Source of the DNA: a bacterium
GTDB lineage: Bacteria > Chloroflexota > Dormibacteria > UBA8260 > Bog-877
Reading direction: 5' to 3'
Assembly (NCBI GenBank): GCA_021791455.1
Contig: JAJYWM010000042.1
Span: forward strand, 1-14,335
DNA length: 14,335 nt
The notes under the pieces were generated by a model. The model ran no database searches. It was given only the letters and a program-made list of their open reading frames with translations, and was not told the DNA's origin. Every line of letters starts with the position of its first letter. The stretch's first letter is position 1. The position numbers were made by a program, and so were the translations under genes. Shown piece by piece: positions 13,944 to 14,335 of the stretch.

Positions 13944-14248
13944 ACCGCGCCGATCCTCCTTGGTTGCAAGTCGGTTCAGGTGGCGGGGGCGCTGGGACAG
14001 GAGCTCATGGCTCCATCCTGACGGTCCCGGCAGCCGAGGTCAACCGGGCCGGGGACCGGCCGCAAGCCCTGGCGGCAACACGGTATGCCCTGGGTTTCGT
14101 CCCGGCTCACGGCGGCATCCGCGCGCTGCGAGCCCGCGGGCTCCAAGCCGAGCGCATGGGCGCGCTTCGCCTCAACCGGCGGGCCGCACCCGGTCGCCAC
14201 GATACGGGGCACCCGTCGGAACTCCGCGACCGCGCGCCTCGGCACCGA
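13944..14248. other. 305-bp gap upstream of mmsA
   Basis: No supported gene. AAGGAGG at 13955-13961 lies 11 nt before the mmsA ATG. No clear -35/-10 pair was found. A minus-strand frame at 13976-14245 and a startless plus-strand frame are both Arg/Ala/Gly-rich and not recognised. Confidence 0.45.
13955..13961 (-). promoter_or_regulatory. Ribosome binding site of mmsA
   Basis: AAGGAGG on the minus strand, a full Shine-Dalgarno match, 11 nt upstream of ATG 13943. The spacing is slightly long but it decides the start. Confidence 0.65.
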
Positions 14249-14335
14249 TCAGGCGGCGGTCTGGTCGTGTCCTCGGCACGACGCGCACAGGGTGCTGGCG
14301 GGCTCGTGGGCCAGGTCCTGGCTGGCGATGTCCTG
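14249..14335 (-). CDS. Probable 3' end of a gene entering from the right edge
   Basis: The last 28 codons of an open frame, with stop TGA at 14251-14249. By hand count 26 of 28 codons end in G or C, a strong coding signature for this genome. The tail contains CASCRGHD (a Cys-x-x-Cys pair). It is too short to name. If real, this gene lies upstream of mmsA in the same direction, separated by about 300 bp. Confidence 0.4.
   Translation of the reverse strand, partial: QDIASQDLAHEPASTLCASCRGHDQTAA

Noticed and set aside
13976..14245. 89-codon minus-strand ORF and an opposing startless plus-strand frame
   Set aside because: Both are Arg/Ala/Gly-rich, have no start with a ribosome site or no start at all, and match no family I know.

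Overview
This 14.3 kb window is bacterial, GC-rich DNA. Coding frames have strongly GC-biased third positions, GTG is used as a start, and genes are packed with overlapping stops and starts. That fits a high-GC lineage such as Actinomycetota or a Chloroflexota/Dormibacterota-like group. I see no marker that fixes the taxon. No rRNA, tRNA, CRISPR array, integrase or transposase was recognised.

Layout. (1) 1-1128, plus strand: 3' part of a family 4 glycosyltransferase entering from the left edge. (2) 1249-3984, minus: a single-module nonribosomal peptide synthetase, adenylation - carrier - thioesterase, with no condensation domain. (3) 3985-4604: a gap with at most one doubtful small ORF. (4) 4605-9779, minus: a tight four-gene operon read right to left as family 2 glycosyltransferase, divergent homoserine O-acyltransferase, O-acylhomoserine sulfhydrylase (MetY type), and a 655-residue FAD/NAD(P)-binding protein. 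Neighbours overlap or lie 3 nt apart, and a good sigma-70-like promoter sits at 9960-9988. (5) 9780-10537: a non-coding region holding that promoter, a possible leader peptide, hairpins, a tandem repeat and a G9 tract. (6) 10538-11008, plus: an unrecognised 156-residue protein. (7) 11062-13943, minus: a two-gene operon of CoA-acylating methylmalonate-semialdehyde dehydrogenase followed by a class III aminotransferase. (8) 14249-14335, minus: probable 3' end of another gene.

How the genes may work together. The acyltransferase and MetY homologue could activate homoserine and replace its gamma substituent, giving homocysteine or an unusual homoserine-derived amino acid. The adenylation domain carries a near-threonine specificity code (DFWSIGMVHK by my alignment), and a condensation-less A-T-TE protein suits activation of one amino acid for modification on the carrier. 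The flavin-binding-fold protein is a candidate redox partner and the family 2 transferase a candidate decorating enzyme. This set (1249-9779) does not match any pathway I can name and is the best candidate for an undescribed system. Its thioesterase lacks the usual Ser/Cys nucleophile (Arg691), its acyltransferase departs from canonical MetA at several positions, and a short direct repeat brackets the block. The MmsA/aminotransferase pair looks like ordinary beta-amino-acid catabolism and may be unrelated.
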